A stretch of 64,000 nt of DNA, taken from Clostridium ihumii AP5. GTDB taxonomy: Bacteria > Bacillota > Clostridia > Clostridiales > Clostridiaceae. Below the pieces are notes generated by a model. That model was given only the letters and a program-made list of their open reading frames with translations. It searched no databases and was not told the origin of the DNA. The position numbers were made by a program, and so were the translations under genes. This document shows positions 1 to 7,851 of the stretch, piece by piece; position 1 is the first letter of the stretch, and every line of letters starts with the position of its first letter. Location: assembly GCF_000612845.1 (NCBI RefSeq), contig NZ_CCAT010000003.1, positions 34,212-98,211 on the forward strand. The letters are read 5' to 3'.

Positions 1-221
1 TCATTGCTTGCACTCAAAGTGTGAGCAAATTCATTTGTTTTATCTAAAATATAATAATCTTCACCCTCAATTAAGTATTTGGAATTACTTTTAAAGTTTT
101 TCCTTATATTCTTAGTATCTACTCCATGTGCTTTAGCAATGTCCCACATAGTAACTACTCTTTTACCGTCATATTCTTTAATCATTAGTTGTTGATCATT
201 TACTGTTAAAGTGTTACTCAA
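1..221 (-). CDS. Phage antirepressor, ORF6N-like domain (partial, 3' end beyond window)
   Basis: Reading leftward from a TTG at 221 gives an uninterrupted frame to the window edge. It contains the motif GKRVVTMWDIAKAHGV followed by IRKNF and YLIEGEDYYIL. This is the typical N-terminal DNA-binding ORF6N/KilA-N-like fold of phage antirepressors, which relieve repression on induction. An AAGGAG lies upstream. The start is uncertain: TTG at 221 fits the domain, and an in-frame ATG lies 12 codons in. It is read away from the repressor genes with the other early genes. The C-terminal domain (ORF6C or KilAC) is not in view. Confidence 0.75.
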   Translation of the reverse strand, partial: MSNTLTVNDQQLMIKEYDGKRVVTMWDIAKAHGVDTKNIRKNFKSNSKYLIEGEDYYILDKTNEFAHTLSASN

Positions 222-297
222 GTTCTTCTCAACTCCTTAAATAGTAGTAATGCAACAAATAGCTACCTTTTACAATTAAATTCTAAATTTTTAGCCA

Positions 298-450
298 CTA
301 CTTTTTTTTAAATAGTATACTTAGCAATTCTTTTAAACCACATTTAATTTTGCTTATAGTACTTTGTATTGCTGCTTTTCTAAACAAAGGTCTTAGTTCT
401 TCTATTACCTGCATTGTTTCTTCATCAATAATCATTTTTTTATTTTCCAA
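298..450 (-). CDS. Small prophage protein, 50 aa, unknown
   Basis: A TTG-started ORF of 50 codons preceded by a strong AAAGGAGAGG. The product is charged (starts MENKKMIIDEETMQ, ends LLSILFKKK), probably helical and without membrane segments. It lies between the Cro-like gene and the antirepressor in the early leftward operon. I recognise no family. The Shine-Dalgarno and operon position are the main support for it being real. Confidence 0.5.
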   Translation of the reverse strand: MENKKMIIDEETMQVIEELRPLFRKAAIQSTISKIKCGLKELLSILFKKK

Positions 451-523
451 TTTTGCCTCTCCTTTACTTAATAATTTCTTTTTTAATAGACAAACTAACT
501 ATGCAATATTTAAAATTCTTTTT

Positions 524-760
524 TTAAATTTCACAACTTAGCAATTTGCTAATATTCTTTTTAAAAAAAATTTCATCCATAGTTATTTGTGGTACTTTTT
601 CTTTTAAAATTTGTGTTATATAAAACATCTCTGTTTGATTAAAGTCTTTTTTCCCTGTTTCTTTATGATTATATGTTGTAAGACTTACACCTAATTTCTT
701 AGACATCTCTAATTGAGTTATATTTAATAATTTTCTATAAGCAATTAATTTATTATTCAA
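524..760 (-). CDS. Cro-like XRE-family HTH regulator, 78 aa
   Basis: A small helix-turn-helix protein. Residues about 3-56 form an XRE/Cro HTH (IAYRKLLNITQLEMSKKLGV is the first part, followed by the recognition-helix region SLTTYNHKETG). It starts at a TTG just after GGAGGTGAG. It is transcribed leftward, divergent from the repressor at 929, and heads the early operon, as cro does. Copies of the TTAGCAAWTTGCTAA palindrome lie upstream (776-790, 812-826), and one more overlaps its own 3' end (538-552). The role as Cro is inferred from position. Confidence 0.75.
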   Translation of the reverse strand: MNNKLIAYRKLLNITQLEMSKKLGVSLTTYNHKETGKKDFNQTEMFYITQILKEKVPQITMDEIFFKKNISKLLSCEI

Positions 761-906
761 ATTCTCACCTCCATATTAGCAATTTGCTAATGTCATTGTA
801 TTAATAATAACTTAGCAAATTGCTAATGTCAATAAGTATTTTAAACTTTTTTTAAAAAATTATGCAATATGCTAAAATTTCTTTTAATTAATTAGCATAT
901 TGTTAT
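538..906. promoter_or_regulatory. Prophage operator array (five related palindromic sites)
   Basis: Three sites match the perfect palindrome TTAGCAAWTTGCTAA: 538-552, 776-790 and 812-826. Two diverged sites follow, TATGCAATATGCTAA at 861-875 and TTAGCATATTGTTAT at 892-906. The last overlaps a TATAAT at 904-909 that serves the rightward repressor gene. This layout suggests cooperative repressor binding across the divergent control region plus autoregulation. Which of the three HTH proteins binds is not known. Confidence 0.75.
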
Positions 907-928
907 AATTGTATGAGGAGGAGATATT

Positions 929-1318
929 ATGGATAGCTTTGGCAAAAGACTAAAAAAACTTAGATTAAATTTAAAATTAACTCAAGAACAACTTGGAAAA
1001 GTCTTTAGTGTTACGAATGTGGGAATTGCAAAGTGGGAAAGTAATGATAGATTCCCTGATAAAGATACTCTAGTAAAGATAGCTGACTATTTTAATGTTT
1101 CTATAGATTATCTATTATGCAGAACTGATAATCCTAATGCTAAAATATACACTGGTGATTTAAATGGAGATAAAGTAGAGATTGAAGTAAATAAAGACTA
1201 TCCTCACGAATTAACTCCTGATGAAGTAAAAGAACTAATCGATAACCTAAATGAAGTTGGTTTTGATGTAGATAAACTTATAGAAAAAGTTAAAAACAAA
1301 GACAATAAGAAGGACTAA
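929..1318 (+). CDS. Phage repressor-like XRE HTH protein, 129 aa
   Basis: Residues about 6-62 are an XRE HTH (GKRLKKLRLNLKLTQEQLGK, then a recognition helix around VTNVGIAKWESNDR and the family tail YFNVSIDYLLCRTD). The C-terminal 36 residues (KDYPHELTPDEVKELIDNL and so on) recur almost unchanged in the next gene, so the two are paralogues. It is preceded by AGGAGGAG, with a TATAAT at 904-909 inside an operator. It lacks a LexA-like protease domain, so release is probably by an antirepressor rather than RecA cleavage. It is the most likely master repressor. Confidence 0.8.
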   Translation: MDSFGKRLKKLRLNLKLTQEQLGKVFSVTNVGIAKWESNDRFPDKDTLVKIADYFNVSIDYLLCRTDNPNAKIYTGDLNGDKVEIEVNKDYPHELTPDEVKELIDNLNEVGFDVDKLIEKVKNKDNKKD

Positions 1319-1357
1319 GCAGTTAATATAAATAAATATTGACTGCTTAGTCCTTCT
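1307..1357. repeat. Inverted repeat between the two repressor genes
   Basis: AAGGACTAAGCAGT and its complement ACTGCTTAGTCCTT flank a short AT loop. The left arm overlaps the stop codon of the first repressor. There is no good U-tract on either strand, so this may be a weak terminator, a processing site or an mRNA-stabilising hairpin rather than a full terminator. Confidence 0.6.
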
Positions 1358-1412
1358 AGAATCATACGTTAAAACATTCATAATAAATATCACATGTTCA
1401 TGGAGGAAAATT

Positions 1413-1988
1413 ATGAATACTTTAGGAAATCGTCTTAAAAAATTAAGAATGAATAAAAATTTAGAACAAAAAGACTTAGCACAAATTTTAAAAGTACATA
1501 AAGGAACTATATCTAATTGGGAAAATGATAAAAGAAATCCTGATAATGATATGATTGTTAAAATAGCAAACTTTTTTAATTGTAGCACTGATTACTTGCT
1601 AGGTCGTACTGATGCTTCTATAAAAACTATTGGTGATAGAATTCATAGTATTAGAGAGTCTTTAAATTTGACAGGCGAAGACTTTGGGAGAAAACTTAAT
1701 GTAACTAAAGTTGCAGTATCTAATTGGGAAAACAACAATAGAACTCCTGATGTTAACATGCTTGTTAACATCGCCAAATTAGGAAATGTATCAGTTGATT
1801 GGTTGCTATGCCAAACTAATATTTACAGTAATACAAGTTTAAATGAAGATATATTCGCTATCAAAGTAAATAAAAAATATCCTTATGAATTAACTCCTAC
1901 CCAAGTAAAAAAACTAATTGATAGTTTAGATGAAGTTGGTTTTGATGTAGATAAACTTATTGAAAAAGTAAAAAGTACTGTAGACTAA
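1413..1988 (+). CDS. Tandem-HTH phage repressor paralogue, 191 aa
   Basis: This protein carries two complete XRE HTH domains in one chain (about residues 4-60 and 72-128). Each ends with the same cap (FFNCSTDYLLGRTD and GNVSVDWLLCQTN). The tail KKYPYELTPTQVKKLIDSL matches the tail of the 129-aa repressor upstream. A GGAGGAAAA precedes the ATG. It looks like a product of domain duplication and could bind two half-sites or bridge operators as a monomer. It may regulate integrase or act as an immunity factor; the function is inferred only from the fold. Confidence 0.75.
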   Translation: MNTLGNRLKKLRMNKNLEQKDLAQILKVHKGTISNWENDKRNPDNDMIVKIANFFNCSTDYLLGRTDASIKTIGDRIHSIRESLNLTGEDFGRKLNVTKVAVSNWENNNRTPDVNMLVNIAKLGNVSVDWLLCQTNIYSNTSLNEDIFAIKVNKKYPYELTPTQVKKLIDSLDEVGFDVDKLIEKVKSTVD

Positions 1989-2022
1989 GTAGTAAATTTT
2001 AATAACTACTTAGTCTTTTTTT
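1983..2022 (+). terminator. Rho-independent terminator after the tandem-HTH gene
   Basis: GACTAAGTAGT (1983-1993) pairs with ACTACTTAGTC (2005-2015) and is followed by seven T. It overlaps the stop codon and isolates the repressor unit from the integrase unit. Confidence 0.85.
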
Positions 2023-2182
2023 ATTAGTTTATGTCTAATTTTGTTTTTAAAAGTATTTTTATGTATGAAAGTTCTGTATACAGACAATTACATAATATTT
2101 TAAAATATGTAATAATTATGGCAATAAAGGGAATATATTTACTTTTTATAATATTTTTCTTATTTTTAAAGGGGATGTTGTT

Positions 2183-2353
2183 ATGCTTAGAAATATTTTA
2201 ACTATTAAAATTAATGGACAAACTATTTTTAAAAAAGATATCTGTGAGCCGACAAGGGAAGATTTTACATGTGGAAAATGCTCGGCTATTGTAACAGAAT
2301 ATATTAAGGAGGTGGAGCATAATGCAAGGAAGTGTAAGAAAAAAGGGGAATAA
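2183..2353 (+). CDS. Small cysteine-rich protein upstream of integrase, 56 aa
   Basis: A 56-codon ORF with a strong AGGGGATG Shine-Dalgarno. It overlaps the first 32 nt of the integrase in another frame. The sequence has cysteines at about 21, 30, 33 and 51 (CEPTREDFTCGKC), which suggests a small metal-binding finger. Its place directly before int, translationally coupled, would suit an excisionase or integrase cofactor, but I recognise no family. The overlap and its Shine-Dalgarno argue it is translated. Confidence 0.5.
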   Translation: MLRNILTIKINGQTIFKKDICEPTREDFTCGKCSAIVTEYIKEVEHNARKCKKKGE

Positions 2354-3473
2354 GTGGTACTACTCTTTTGAAGTTCAAGGTGAAGGAGGAAAAAGAAAAA
2401 GAATAGAACGAACAGGTGGAAATACTAAAAAAGAAGCACTTGAAGCCTTGAATGATGCAATATATAAATATAATAATGGTTTTATAGAACCTAAAAAAAT
2501 GACATATGATGAATATATGCATGATTGGCTAGAATTTATAAAAGAAAACAGAAAACTAAATACATATGAAAGATACAATCAACTATACAAGAACAATATA
2601 GCTCCATATATCGGCAATCTATTGCTTAAAGATATAAAGGCTCTTAATATAGAAAAGTTGCTAAACAAGGCAAAGAAACAAGGTTTAAGCAATACTACAG
2701 TACAAGGGATTTATGGTGTTATAAATAGTTCTCTTAATAGAGCTGTTAAACTACAGATAATAAATGATAATATTTGTAGATTCGTCGAACGACCTAAGCG
2801 AGAAAAATTTGTTGCCGAAACATTGACTATAGATGAATTTAATATGATTCTAAATGAACTTGATAAAAATAATTATGGTGATTATATGTTTTCACTAGCT
2901 TTAACTACAACACTAGAACTTGGACTAAGACGAGGTGAACTTGGAGGCCTTGAATGGAATGATATTAATTTTGATAATAATTCTATAAGGATTAAAAATA
3001 ATCTTATATATACTAATAACTCAGTTGAGCTTGGAACTCCTAAAACAGAAGATAGTAATAGAGCTATTTATGCATCAAATGAATTACTATTAAAATTTAA
3101 AGCCTATAGAAAAATTCAAGCTTTAAACAAATTGGAATACGGTGAATTTTATGAGAAGAATGTTTTTAATGGTAAAACTTTTGATTTTATTTTTACTTGG
3201 GAAAATGGTAAGTATATACACCCTAATTACTACACATTAAAATTTAGTAGAATTATAAAGAAATTAGGCATAGAAAAAAAAGTAAGGTTTCACGATTTGC
3301 GACACACAAATGCAACCCTACTTTTACAACAAGGAATTGATTTCAAAACTATCCAGGTTAGGCTTGGACATTCTGACATCAATACAACCTTGAATATATA
3401 CTCACATGTTACTACAGATATGCAAAAAAATGCAACTGAAAAAATATCTAGTTTATTAACCTATTCCAAATAA
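2322..3473 (+). CDS. int: Tyrosine site-specific recombinase (phage integrase), 383 aa
   Basis: It catalyses insertion and excision of the prophage. Residues 1-45 form an arm-type DNA-binding domain (VRKKGNKWYYSFEV, with basic GGKRKRIERTGG). Residues 60-155 are the SAM-like core-binding domain. The catalytic domain follows, with R203 in GLRRGE, K241 in TPKTED, H324-R327 in FHDLRH, H350 in LGH and nucleophile Y360 in NIYSH, so all active-site residues are present. The family is that of Tn916/phage-type integrases. It starts at ATG 2322 after AGGAGGTGGAG. Its stop lies 70 bp from rnpB, the probable attachment target. Confidence 0.95.
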   Translation: MQGSVRKKGNKWYYSFEVQGEGGKRKRIERTGGNTKKEALEALNDAIYKYNNGFIEPKKMTYDEYMHDWLEFIKENRKLNTYERYNQLYKNNIAPYIGNLLLKDIKALNIEKLLNKAKKQGLSNTTVQGIYGVINSSLNRAVKLQIINDNICRFVERPKREKFVAETLTIDEFNMILNELDKNNYGDYMFSLALTTTLELGLRRGELGGLEWNDINFDNNSIRIKNNLIYTNNSVELGTPKTEDSNRAIYASNELLLKFKAYRKIQALNKLEYGEFYEKNVFNGKTFDFIFTWENGKYIHPNYYTLKFSRIIKKLGIEKKVRFHDLRHTNATLLLQQGIDFKTIQVRLGHSDINTTLNIYSHVTTDMQKNATEKISSLLTYSK

Positions 3474-3474
3474 A

Positions 3475-3540
3475 AAAAATCAATGTCGGAAGAATGTCGG
3501 AAGTTTTATCTTCCTATCTTCCCAAACCATTGATTTTACT
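3475..3540. other. Integrase-proximal attachment region with direct repeats
   Basis: Two tandem copies of ATGTCGGAAG lie just after the integrase stop. They resemble arm-type integrase sites. An outer inverted repeat, AAAATCAATG near 3477 and CATTGATTTT near 3531, brackets them and can act as a terminator for int or rnpB. The adjacent 3' end of rnpB is the probable core. The assignment as an att site is inferred from position. Confidence 0.5.
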
Positions 3541-3544
3541 GGTA

Positions 3545-3910
3545 CGAGCAAGTCTATAAGCCGAGTTCTGTATTAGACAATCATCTATCTAGGCCTATTG
3601 TTTCCAATAAGCTCAAGCGATACACCCAGAGACGGGACGGGCAGCCCCATATGTCTCTCTATTCGATCTTGCTTCAGATGGGGTTTACATAGCCGTAAAG
3701 TCACCAGTACGCTGGTGAGCCCTTACCTCACCTTTCCACCCTTACCAGTTAGATAAATCTAAACTCACAAGTAAACTTGTTCTGGCGGTATATTTCTGTT
3801 GCACTTTCCTTAGAGTCACCTCCACTGGGAGTTACCCAGCACCCTGCCCTATGAAGCTCGGACTTTCCTCTCCTGATAAATCAGCAGCGATTGTCTGGCT
3901 TACTCGCAAG
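3545..3910 (-). ncRNA. rnpB: RNase P RNA, B-type (low-GC Gram-positive)
   Basis: This is the catalytic RNA that matures tRNA 5' ends. On the minus strand the sequence shows GAGGAAAGTCCGAGC near the 5' end, the conserved ACAGAA...TACCGCC block, GGTAAGGGTGGAAAGGTGAG, and ACAGAACTCGGCTTATAGA near the 3' end. The ends CTTGCGAGTAAG and CTTGCTCG pair as P1. Layout and length are those of the Bacillus/Clostridium B-type. The prophage integrase gene sits immediately beyond its 3' end. Confidence 0.95.
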
Positions 3911-4095
3911 ATTTATATTATCACATCTCAATGTTAATTGCAAATTTTTTCACCTTAATCTCTTATATTGGTAATATTCTTTCTATTTAAAGCAAGATAT
4001 TTATTAATTTTTTCTTCATTAAAAGTTATTTTTTAATATATGCAAAATTTTAATTTAGGTATTTAACTAGTCTAATTTTAGATTTTTGAAATAAA

Positions 4096-4133
4096 AAAAC
4101 TTCAAGGAGTATATCCTTGAAGTTTTTTTATTA
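4096..4133. terminator. Bidirectional terminator hairpin
   Basis: AAAAAAACTTCAAGGA pairs with TCCTTGAAGTTTTTTT around a five-base loop. It lies directly after the stop of the 44-aa gene on the minus strand. Confidence 0.85.
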
Positions 4134-4136
4134 ATA

Positions 4137-4271
4137 TTAAATTTTAAAGTCTGTTGGATTATATTCTTTTGCTTTTGGTTCACCAAAAATAGCTTTGGCA
4201 CTTTCTGTTTTAGGATCATGATTAATATGTTTGTGCGTATTTGTTTTTTTCTTTTTCATTTTGTTTCCCAT
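4137..4271 (-). CDS. CPC_1213-type small protein, 44 aa
   Basis: A 44-codon ORF with AGGAGATG ahead of its ATG. The product begins MGNKMKKKKTNTHKHINHDP, continues KTESAKAIFGEPKAKEYN and ends in PTDFKI. I recognise this as the small basic protein family named after CPC_1213, common in Clostridium. The function is unknown. It has no membrane segment and stands alone, with a terminator right after it. Confidence 0.75.
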   Translation of the reverse strand: MGNKMKKKKTNTHKHINHDPKTESAKAIFGEPKAKEYNPTDFKI

Positions 4272-4454
4272 AATTACATCATCTCCTAATTCTTTTTAAT
4301 AAAATGCAAAACATAGATGATAAAGCTTAAAAATAAAATTTAGACTTTAATTTTAATATTTAAGACATATTCTTTAAACTTTTCAATCATTATTGAATTT
4401 TATTTATGTCCTATGTCTTACAACATTATATTGTGCAATTTTTTTAAATTTATT

Positions 4455-5579
4455 CTAAAAAAACAGTTTCATTATAAATGGGTTAACTACTGTAACCATC
4501 CATGCACCAACTGGTGGCACTATAAATAAAACCATAGGAATTGCACCATCTTTTTCTGTGATGCTTTGAATTGTAGACATTGTACTAGCTGGCATTCCTA
4601 AATTAAATCCAACATATCCTGCTGCAACATAAGCTGCCATTGCATTCTTTTTATATACTTTGAACACTACATAATAAGCTATTAATATTATTATAATAGT
4701 GTTTAATATTATTAATATTAAGCTATAAAAATCTAAACTTAATATAGATTTTAAATTAAACATAGCATAATTTGATACTAACAACATAGATAAGCAAAAA
4801 TTTCCTAATAAATTTATTGATGGAACTTCTATTTCATAAACTTTTGTTTCATCAATAATTAATCTAAACACTAAACCTACTAAAAATCCTCCACCTGCTG
4901 GATTTATATATTTGCCAAATCCAAATTTTGTAGGTAACATGCCTATAAATATAGTGATACCTATCAAAGCTAAATTTTTCAAAAAACTCATTGGATTAAA
5001 AGTTGGTTCTTTTATTTTAAGAGTCTTTGATAAGTCTATTTTTTCTGATAATTTAGCATATAGTATACATGCAACTATAGTCCCTATATAAAGCATTAAA
5101 ACTGATATCCCTAACAACATATCAGTTTTTTCTTTTATATCATTTGCTAGAAATGGCATAGTACTTAAAAGTGTATGGTCTCCACCAATTCCAAGCGAAC
5201 CCAATATTGCTGACTCTACATGACTTTTTTTTAATATTGCTCCAACTGAAAAACTTAAAATATTTTGAATAACTAATATCAAAGATGAAAAAAATAAAAA
5301 TATCATTTGTGGTTTAAATCCCTTTTTAAATGCATCTTTATTAATTCTTAATCCTATAGTTCCAAAAAAGCCTGCTACAAATATAGGTGTTAAAGAAAAA
5401 TCCCCATCTACTTTTGTAAATCTATTAGCTATTAAAAGAATTATAGCAAATATTAGTCCTCCTATTAATGGAGCTGGTATATAATATTTTTTTAAACATG
5501 ATGTTTTATTTTTTATTGTATATCCTAATATTAAAAATATAATTAATAAAATCACTGTTTGAATTGCTGTAAATTTCAT
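4455..5579 (-). CDS. gltS: Sodium/glutamate symporter family protein (ESS family), 374 aa
   Basis: An integral membrane transporter with about ten hydrophobic segments. It has the ESS-family signatures YIPAPLIGGLIFA near residue 33, GGDHTLLSTMPF near 132 and GFNLGMPASTMSTIQ near 325. Family members import glutamate with sodium. It ends in a short C-terminus (FIMKLFF), and its length is near the family norm. It is followed 11 bp upstream on the same strand by the Cys-rich protein gene, so the two may be co-transcribed. The exact substrate is inferred. Confidence 0.8.
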   Translation of the reverse strand: MKFTAIQTVILLIIFLILGYTIKNKTSCLKKYYIPAPLIGGLIFAIILLIANRFTKVDGDFSLTPIFVAGFFGTIGLRINKDAFKKGFKPQMIFLFFSSLILVIQNILSFSVGAILKKSHVESAILGSLGIGGDHTLLSTMPFLANDIKEKTDMLLGISVLMLYIGTIVACILYAKLSEKIDLSKTLKIKEPTFNPMSFLKNLALIGITIFIGMLPTKFGFGKYINPAGGGFLVGLVFRLIIDETKVYEIEVPSINLLGNFCLSMLLVSNYAMFNLKSILSLDFYSLILIILNTIIIILIAYYVVFKVYKKNAMAAYVAAGYVGFNLGMPASTMSTIQSITEKDGAIPMVLFIVPPVGAWMVTVVNPFIMKLFF

Positions 5580-5590
5580 ATTTTTCCTCT

Positions 5591-6055
5591 TTATTTACAT
5601 GAATTACATGGAATTTTTCCATCATCATATAATTTTCCTGCTACATAAGCAGCTACTTCACCTGTTATTTTTATACAGTGATTTTTTCTCTCTTGTGATC
5701 CAAATTCAAAATCTTTAGTCATAACCCTACAACAAGTACTTTTATAAATACTCTTTATATGATTATGAAGTTCTTGTGCTTTAGGAAACATATCCTCCTG
5801 CATAGCTTCTCCATGGCATCTTCCATAAACCATACCTAGTGACATAACACCTCCACTAACAGCTCCACACAAACATCCAGCCTTACCTACACCAATTGGA
5901 AATCCCGATGCAAGTTTTGTAACATCATCTGAGAATGGTTTTCCAAGTAAATCATTTATTGTTTTTACTACTGCCTCTGAACAAAAAAATTCTCCTCTTT
6001 TGAAATACCCTTCTGCTGTTTCTCTGACTTCTTTAACTAACTCATCCTTATTCAT
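5591..6055 (-). CDS. C_GCxxG_C_C family protein, 154 aa
   Basis: A cysteine-rich small protein with the defining arrangement: FCSEAVVKTIND near 25-36, GKAGCLCGAVSGGVM near 57-71, YGRCHGE near 77, then TCCRVM and the end CNSC. The family is named for this pattern and is thought to bind a metal or redox cofactor; its function is not established. It is not secreted. It lies just upstream of the gltS-type gene. Confidence 0.85.
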   Translation of the reverse strand: MNKDELVKEVRETAEGYFKRGEFFCSEAVVKTINDLLGKPFSDDVTKLASGFPIGVGKAGCLCGAVSGGVMSLGMVYGRCHGEAMQEDMFPKAQELHNHIKSIYKSTCCRVMTKDFEFGSQERKNHCIKITGEVAAYVAGKLYDDGKIPCNSCK

Positions 6056-6301
6056 AAAAAATCCCCCACATTCTAAAAATTAATTTTTTCACTTTTAAAA
6101 TTATATTAATAAAATATCTATAATTCCATTTATATTTTAGTGAAAATTTTGTTACACTCATGTAAATTATATAAAATATAGTTTATTATGTCCAACTATA
6201 TATATAAATACAATTTTTTCTACTATTTGTATTCCCTATATTAAAATTTTTTAATAAATTTATATAATTTTATTTTTTAAATTCCAATTATTATATAATA
6301 A

Positions 6302-6341
6302 AAAACTACTTAGAACAAAACATTTATTCTAAGTAGTTTTT
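6302..6341. terminator. Terminator after nif3
   Basis: AAACTACTTAGAA pairs with TTCTAAGTAGTTT, followed by T residues, directly downstream of the nif3 stop codon. The rest of 6056-6300 is AT-rich with nothing recognisable. Confidence 0.85.
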
Positions 6342-6343
6342 TA

Positions 6344-7159
6344 TTACATTACTTTATATGGATCAGAATTTTTTTCTGATATAATAATTTCATTTTTATA
6401 TCCTTGACTTTCTAATATGTTTTTAAATTCATTTGCAAATGAAACCATGGGTAACCATTCAGTTACAAAATGACCTGCGTCAATGAGCGCTACATCTTCT
6501 TCTTTTATATCACTTACATAATGATATGTAGTATCACCTGTTATTATACAGTCTGCACCTTTTATTTTACTTAATGCAAGATAATCCTCACCACTACCAT
6601 TAATTATAGAAATAGTTTTAATTTCTTTGTTTTCTTCTCCACAAAATCTTACAAACGGAGTGTTAAAATTATTTTTAACTTTAATACATAGCTCTTTTAA
6701 AGTTATTGGTTCTTCAAGTTTTATTATTCTTCCTATTCCATGACTTCCACCATTATATCCTAAAACCTTGCTACAATCTAAAACTTTAAAATCATTATAT
6801 CCTAAAATTTTAGCAGCCATATCATTTATTCCATTTTTAACTGAATCCAAATTTGTATGACTTGAATATACATTTATATCATTTTTTATAATTTCTATTA
6901 TTTTTTTCCCTAAAAGAGTATCTGTAGTAATAGTTTTAGGTCTCTTAAATAATATCGGATGATGAGATAGAATAAAATTACATCCTTTTTCTTTAGCTTC
7001 ATTTATTACATCTAAAGTTACATCTAAAGTTACTAATATTTTTCCTACTTCTGAATTTCTGTCCCCAACCATTAACCCAACATTATCATAGTCTTCTTTT
7101 AATTTTGGTGGAGCATATTTTTCCATTATTTTAATAATATCTTCAACTTTTAAAAACAT
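6344..7159 (-). CDS. Nif3-like dinuclear metal center hexameric protein (YqfO family), 271 aa
   Basis: A Nif3/DUF34 protein. The metal-binding motifs are visible: SHHPILF near residue 65, YSSHTNLD near 97, GDTTYH near 208 and DAGHFVTEW near 227. It lacks the inserted PII-like domain found in Bacillus YqfO, so it is the short form. It overlaps the trmK gene by 10 nt, as in many Firmicutes, which shows co-transcription. The enzymatic role is unsettled; GTP cyclohydrolase-like labels are not supported. Confidence 0.9.
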   Translation of the reverse strand: MFLKVEDIIKIMEKYAPPKLKEDYDNVGLMVGDRNSEVGKILVTLDVTLDVINEAKEKGCNFILSHHPILFKRPKTITTDTLLGKKIIEIIKNDINVYSSHTNLDSVKNGINDMAAKILGYNDFKVLDCSKVLGYNGGSHGIGRIIKLEEPITLKELCIKVKNNFNTPFVRFCGEENKEIKTISIINGSGEDYLALSKIKGADCIITGDTTYHYVSDIKEEDVALIDAGHFVTEWLPMVSFANEFKNILESQGYKNEIIISEKNSDPYKVM

Positions 7160-7839
7160 AATAAAAACTCCTCAATTTTCTTTATATTTTTATCTAGCTC
7201 TTTTTTTCTTTTAATTGCAGATTCAGTGTTTTGAGTTAATGTACTACATATACTATTATATTTTCTAAGTTTAAATTCTAAATACTCCTTCATTGTAGAG
7301 TCTTTTCTTTCAAGTAAGATTTTACTAATTTCATAGTATATAGGGTCAATTATCTGATCTTTTCCATTATATCTTATCTTTAAAATTTCATAAAACTTAT
7401 TATCTTCTTTTATAACTGCCTCATCTATAATTTCAATTTTACTCTTATATATATATTCTCTTAATACTTCTGGATTTTGAACTGGCTGAACTATTAAATA
7501 CTTAAGGCTTTTGAATACATTCATTCTTTCTTCTATTATATCTCTTATTAAATTTCCACCCATACCAGCTATAATTCCAGCTTCTACTTCACAAGGCTTA
7601 ATTGTAGTAAGTCCGCCTCCAAGTCTACACTCAATTTTTGACTGTAGATTATACTTACTAACATTATCTTCTGCTTTCTTAACAGGTCCTTTGTTTATGT
7701 CTGATGCTATTGCTCTTTTTATTATATTATTATTAACTAAATATATAGGTACATAAGCATGATCAGTACCTACATCTACAACACTTTCTACTTCAGTTAT
7801 CATATTGCTTATTTTTTCTAATCTATTACTTAAATTCAT
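7150..7839 (-). CDS. trmK: tRNA (adenine-22-N1)-methyltransferase TrmK, 229 aa
   Basis: A SAM-dependent enzyme that methylates A22 of tRNA. It has the Rossmann motif SVVDVGTDHAYVPIYL near residue 20, the ASDINKGP segment near 45 and GMGGNLIRDI near 92. The C-terminus is a coiled helical domain (residues about 160-229), as in the B. subtilis enzyme. It is followed by nif3 in the same operon and preceded by rpoD and a membrane-protein gene, the conserved order in Firmicutes. Confidence 0.9.
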   Translation of the reverse strand: MNLSNRLEKISNMITEVESVVDVGTDHAYVPIYLVNNNIIKRAIASDINKGPVKKAEDNVSKYNLQSKIECRLGGGLTTIKPCEVEAGIIAGMGGNLIRDIIEERMNVFKSLKYLIVQPVQNPEVLREYIYKSKIEIIDEAVIKEDNKFYEILKIRYNGKDQIIDPIYYEISKILLERKDSTMKEYLEFKLRKYNSICSTLTQNTESAIKRKKELDKNIKKIEEFLLCF

Positions 7840-7851
7840 TTCGCACTTCCT

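Larger units (their letters stand above)
1..3545. mobile_element. Integrase-side end of a temperate prophage (left part outside the window)
   Basis: The segment holds an ORF6N-type antirepressor, a Cro-like regulator, a divergent repressor pair with an operator array, and a tyrosine integrase whose stop codon lies about 70 bp from the 3' end of rnpB. This is the normal control-plus-integration end of a temperate phage. Structural and lysis genes are not seen and should lie left of position 1. The right boundary is inferred to be at or in the 3' end of rnpB. The exact core cannot be fixed without the other end. Confidence 0.85.

Noticed and set aside
1247..1588. A 113-codon minus-strand ORF between the repressor genes
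   Set aside because: It is antisense to the ends of both repressors and to the hairpin, has no Shine-Dalgarno, and its hydrophobic composition is an artefact of the antisense frame.
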